Source: Aureivirga sp. CE67 (GTDB lineage: Bacteria; Bacteroidota; Bacteroidia; Flavobacteriales; Flavobacteriaceae). From it: 64,000 bases of DNA. The translations under genes and the position numbers were made by a program. Where the stretch lies: NCBI RefSeq assembly GCF_015767245.1, contig NZ_JADOTV010000011.1, forward strand, positions 62,001 through 126,000, read 5' to 3'. Below are positions 62,172 to 64,000 of the stretch, in pieces. Numbering within the stretch: position 1 is the first letter of the stretch; each line of letters starts with the position of its first letter. A model generated the notes under the pieces. It searched no databases. It was not told the DNA's origin and saw only the letters and a program-made list of their open reading frames with translations.

Positions 62172-62444
62172 ATGAAAAAAGCTTATGCTTATATTTTAGA
62201 ATGTGCTGATGGTTCTTTTTATACAGGAAGTACTATAGATTTACCAATGAGGTTTGTACAACATCAAAATGGAGAAGGAGCAAATCATACTAAAAAGCGT
62301 TTACCAGTAAAATTGGTTTATTTTGAAGAATATGATAGAATTGATTTAGCATTTCAATGAGAGAAACAAATTCAAGGTTGGGGAAGAAATAAGAAGAAAG
62401 CTTTAATTGAAGGTAATATGAAAGAGTTACATATTTTGGCTTAG
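62172..62444 (+). pseudogene. GIY-YIG nuclease family gene interrupted by an in-frame TGA
   Basis: The ATG at 62172 opens a GIY-YIG domain: YAYILECADGSFYTGSTID holds the GIY-YIG-like pair, then MRFVQHQNG and KKRLPVKLVYFEEYD. After 62 codons it meets TGA at 62358-62360, then the same frame continues for 27 codons with EKQIQGWGRNKKKALIEGN and ends at TAG at 62442-62444. The continuation is the normal C-terminus of YhbQ/UPF0213-type proteins (usual motif REKQIQGW), so TGA stands where Arg is expected (CGA to TGA is one change). It is a pseudogene, an assembly error or a readthrough; the first is simplest. Confidence 0.8.
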
Positions 62445-62690
62445 TGCCAGAATGAAAGTAGGGCTTCGACTCCGCTCAGCCACCGCTCAAACACAGAAGA
62501 ATTTGAATAAAAAATAAATATTAATTAGATTTCAAGTCATTGAGCGGAGTCAAAATGCCGATTGCTATTGGCTTCGACTCCGCTCAGTCACCAGTAGAAT
62601 TACATAAAATTAGTGAATGAGTGGAACATCAAACGGAGGCTGAGCGGAGCCGAAGCCACATCATTTCTCATTCCTTTAGCAATAAACCAA
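62445..62690. repeat. Cluster of GC-rich dispersed repeats before purL end
   Basis: About 250 bases without a gene. It holds copies at 62462-62481 (reverse orientation, GGCTTCGACTCCGCTCAGCC), 62541-62551 (partial, TGAGCGGAGTC), 62570-62589 (reverse, GGCTTCGACTCCGCTCAGTC) and 62638-62657 (forward, GGCTGAGCGGAGCCGAAGCC). The same element is at 36909-36991 and 62086. An open frame over the area is a by-product. Confidence 0.8.
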
Positions 62691-62720
62691 AAAAAACCCG
62701 AGCTAAAACTCAGGTTTTTC
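62691..62720 (-). terminator. Terminator after purL
   Basis: A stem AACCCGAG with CTCAGGTT has one mismatch and extends with A/T pairs; on the minus strand a T run follows. Confidence 0.65.
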
Positions 62721-62739
62721 AATATATATAAATATAAAA

Positions 62740-64000
62740 TTACTTTTTATCCTCTAACCAAACTCTTGCGTTTACAAAAGCTTCTAGCCATGGAGTAACT
62801 TCATCTGTGTTGTTTGGATAGTAACCCCAGTTCCAAGAGAAAGTAGAACGCTCTAAGTGTGGCATCATCACAAGGTGACGACCATCTTTTGAGTTTAACA
62901 TTGCTGCGTTATAGTCAGATCCATTAGGGTTTGCTGGGTAACCTGTAAAACCATATTTTGCTGGAATCTGGTATTTGCTTTCTTCTTTTGGTAAATGGAA
63001 TTTTCCTTCACCGTGTGCTGCCCAAATTCCTAGTTTAGAACCAGCTAAAGATTGAAGCATCACAGAATTATTTTCTGCAATCTCCACAGATGTAAAGATA
63101 CTTTCGAATTTGTGCGAATCGTTGTGTAACATCTTAGGTTTTTCATCATGCTCTGGGTTGATCAAACCTAATTCTACAAATAACTGACATCCGTTACAAA
63201 CTCCTAAAGAAAGTGTATCCTCACGCTTAAAGAAATTATCTAAAGCTGTTTTTGCTTTTTCGTTGTATAAGAAAGCTCCAGCCCATCCCTTCGCAGAACC
63301 TAATACATCTGAGTTAGAGAACCCTCCAACTGCTGCAATGAATTGAATATCTTCTAACGTTTCTCTTCCAGAAATTAAATCCGTCATGTGTACATCTTTT
63401 ACATCAAAACCTGCCATGTACATTGCGTTTGCCATCTCTCTTTCCGAGTTAGAACCTTTTTCACGGATAATTGCCGCTTTGATTCTTGGTTTTGTAGCAT
63501 CAATTTTAGGACGTTTTCCTGTAAAGTTCGCTGGGAATTTATATGCTAATGCTTGATTCTTATAGTTTTCAAAACGCTCTGTAGCTTTTTGCGCTCCAGA
63601 TTGCATTTTGTCTAATAAATAAGAAGTTTCATACCACTCATCACGCATTGCAGAAACAGATAAGTCTAAAGTAGTTTCTCCTTTTACAATTGATAATGTC
63701 TCACTGTTACCAACAGCCTTACCAATCGAATAGAAATCTACATTGTTTGCTTCTAAAACAGAAGAAACATAAGCAGCATCAGTCGTTTGAATTAAGATTC
63801 CACTATTTTCAGCAAATAAGATTTTCACTAAATCTTCTTCTTTAATTCCGTTTAAGTTGATTTCCGCTCCAAGTAACACATCAGCAAAACACATTTCTAA
63901 TAAAGCAGTAATCATACCTCCAGCAGAAATATCATGTCCAGCAGTTAATTTTCCTTCTTTGATTAATTGTTGAATTGTGTTGAAAGTAGAAGTGAAATAA
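62740..64000 (-). CDS. purL: Phosphoribosylformylglycinamidine synthase, C-terminal part
   Basis: The frame runs from the stop at 62740 to the right edge, 420 residues visible. It begins within the synthetase half: HDISAGG is the HDRSDGG-like motif of the second ATP-grasp-like (AIR synthase) domain. The C-terminal 260 residues are a class I glutaminase with the nucleophile in GVCNGCQLF and the His/Glu of the triad in MPHLERSTFSWNWG. The complete enzyme (about 1220 residues in Bacteroidota) makes FGAM from FGAR, ATP and glutamine in purine synthesis. The start lies outside the window. Codon usage is unremarkable. Confidence 0.92.
   Translation of the reverse strand, partial: YFTSTFNTIQQLIKEGKLTAGHDISAGGMITALLEMCFADVLLGAEINLNGIKEEDLVKILFAENSGILIQTTDAAYVSSVLEANNVDFYSIGKAVGNSETLSIVKGETTLDLSVSAMRDEWYETSYLLDKMQSGAQKATERFENYKNQALAYKFPANFTGKRPKIDATKPRIKAAIIREKGSNSEREMANAMYMAGFDVKDVHMTDLISGRETLEDIQFIAAVGGFSNSDVLGSAKGWAGAFLYNEKAKTALDNFFKREDTLSLGVCNGCQLFVELGLINPEHDEKPKMLHNDSHKFESIFTSVEIAENNSVMLQSLAGSKLGIWAAHGEGKFHLPKEESKYQIPAKYGFTGYPANPNGSDYNAAMLNSKDGRHLVMMPHLERSTFSWNWGYYPNNTDEVTPWLEAFVNARVWLEDKK

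Noticed and set aside
62613-62798. 61-codon frame across the repeat and the purL end
   Set aside because: Contains the repeat translation and overlaps the end of purL.

Overview
The window is about 30% G+C and reads as a chromosomal segment of a member of the Flavobacteriia (Bacteroidota). Several things point there: a protease with a C-terminal type IX secretion sorting domain, lipoproteins with the usual Bacteroidota signal, a YtxJ-type bacilliredoxin, -7 elements of the form TAnnTTTG ahead of many genes, little use of Shine-Dalgarno sequences, and GC-rich intergenic repeats of the TGAGCGGAGTCGAAGCC kind. Genus is not claimed. No tRNA, rRNA, CRISPR array, integrase or complete insertion sequence was seen.

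Layout. 0-9.7 kb holds housekeeping and small metabolic genes: a partial membrane protein, pentapeptide protein, acetyltransferase, NADAR protein, YihY-like membrane protein, metallo-hydrolase, EamA exporter, asparagine synthase, release factor 2, threonine aldolase and MsrA. 9.8-18 kb holds a K+ channel and a leftward four-gene RND efflux operon whose outer membrane channel is fused to a substrate-binding-protein-like domain. 18-24.4 kb holds a hydrolase-like lipoprotein, a second EamA transporter, the ptb-buk pair and a flavin monooxygenase-like protein. 24.5-31 kb holds a two-subunit xanthine dehydrogenase, YtxJ and an orphan aspartate-carbamoyltransferase-like enzyme.

31-39.2 kb is the first accessory block. 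It is a leftward run of unknown genes below a Hen1-Pnkp RNA repair pair, with a divergent macro-domain gene. 39.2-51.3 kb holds a long imperfect inverted repeat, a metalloprotease-like lipoprotein, a glycosyltransferase, a GRDP-like/TIGR04222-like pair with a Gly/Cys tail, an AraC regulator with an SDR enzyme and a probable operator between them, a T9SS-secreted M4 protease and ClpB.

51.4-59.5 kb is the second accessory block. A small multi-spanning membrane protein and an LRR-Roc-COR-TIR protein form a two-gene operon that looks like an NLR-like immune system. Nearby are an unknown gene with a DNA-glycosylase-like motif, a zinc-ribbon membrane protein, a type II pantothenate kinase, a uracil-DNA-glycosylase-fold protein and a lipoprotein. 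59.6-64 kb holds a DUF2167 protein, a TlpA-like thioredoxin, a GIY-YIG gene interrupted by TGA, a cluster of GC-rich repeats, and the C-terminal part of purL running off the right edge.

The two most promising systems are the membrane protein plus LRR-Roc-COR-TIR operon, and the Hen1-Pnkp RNA repair locus with its ADP-ribose-related neighbour.
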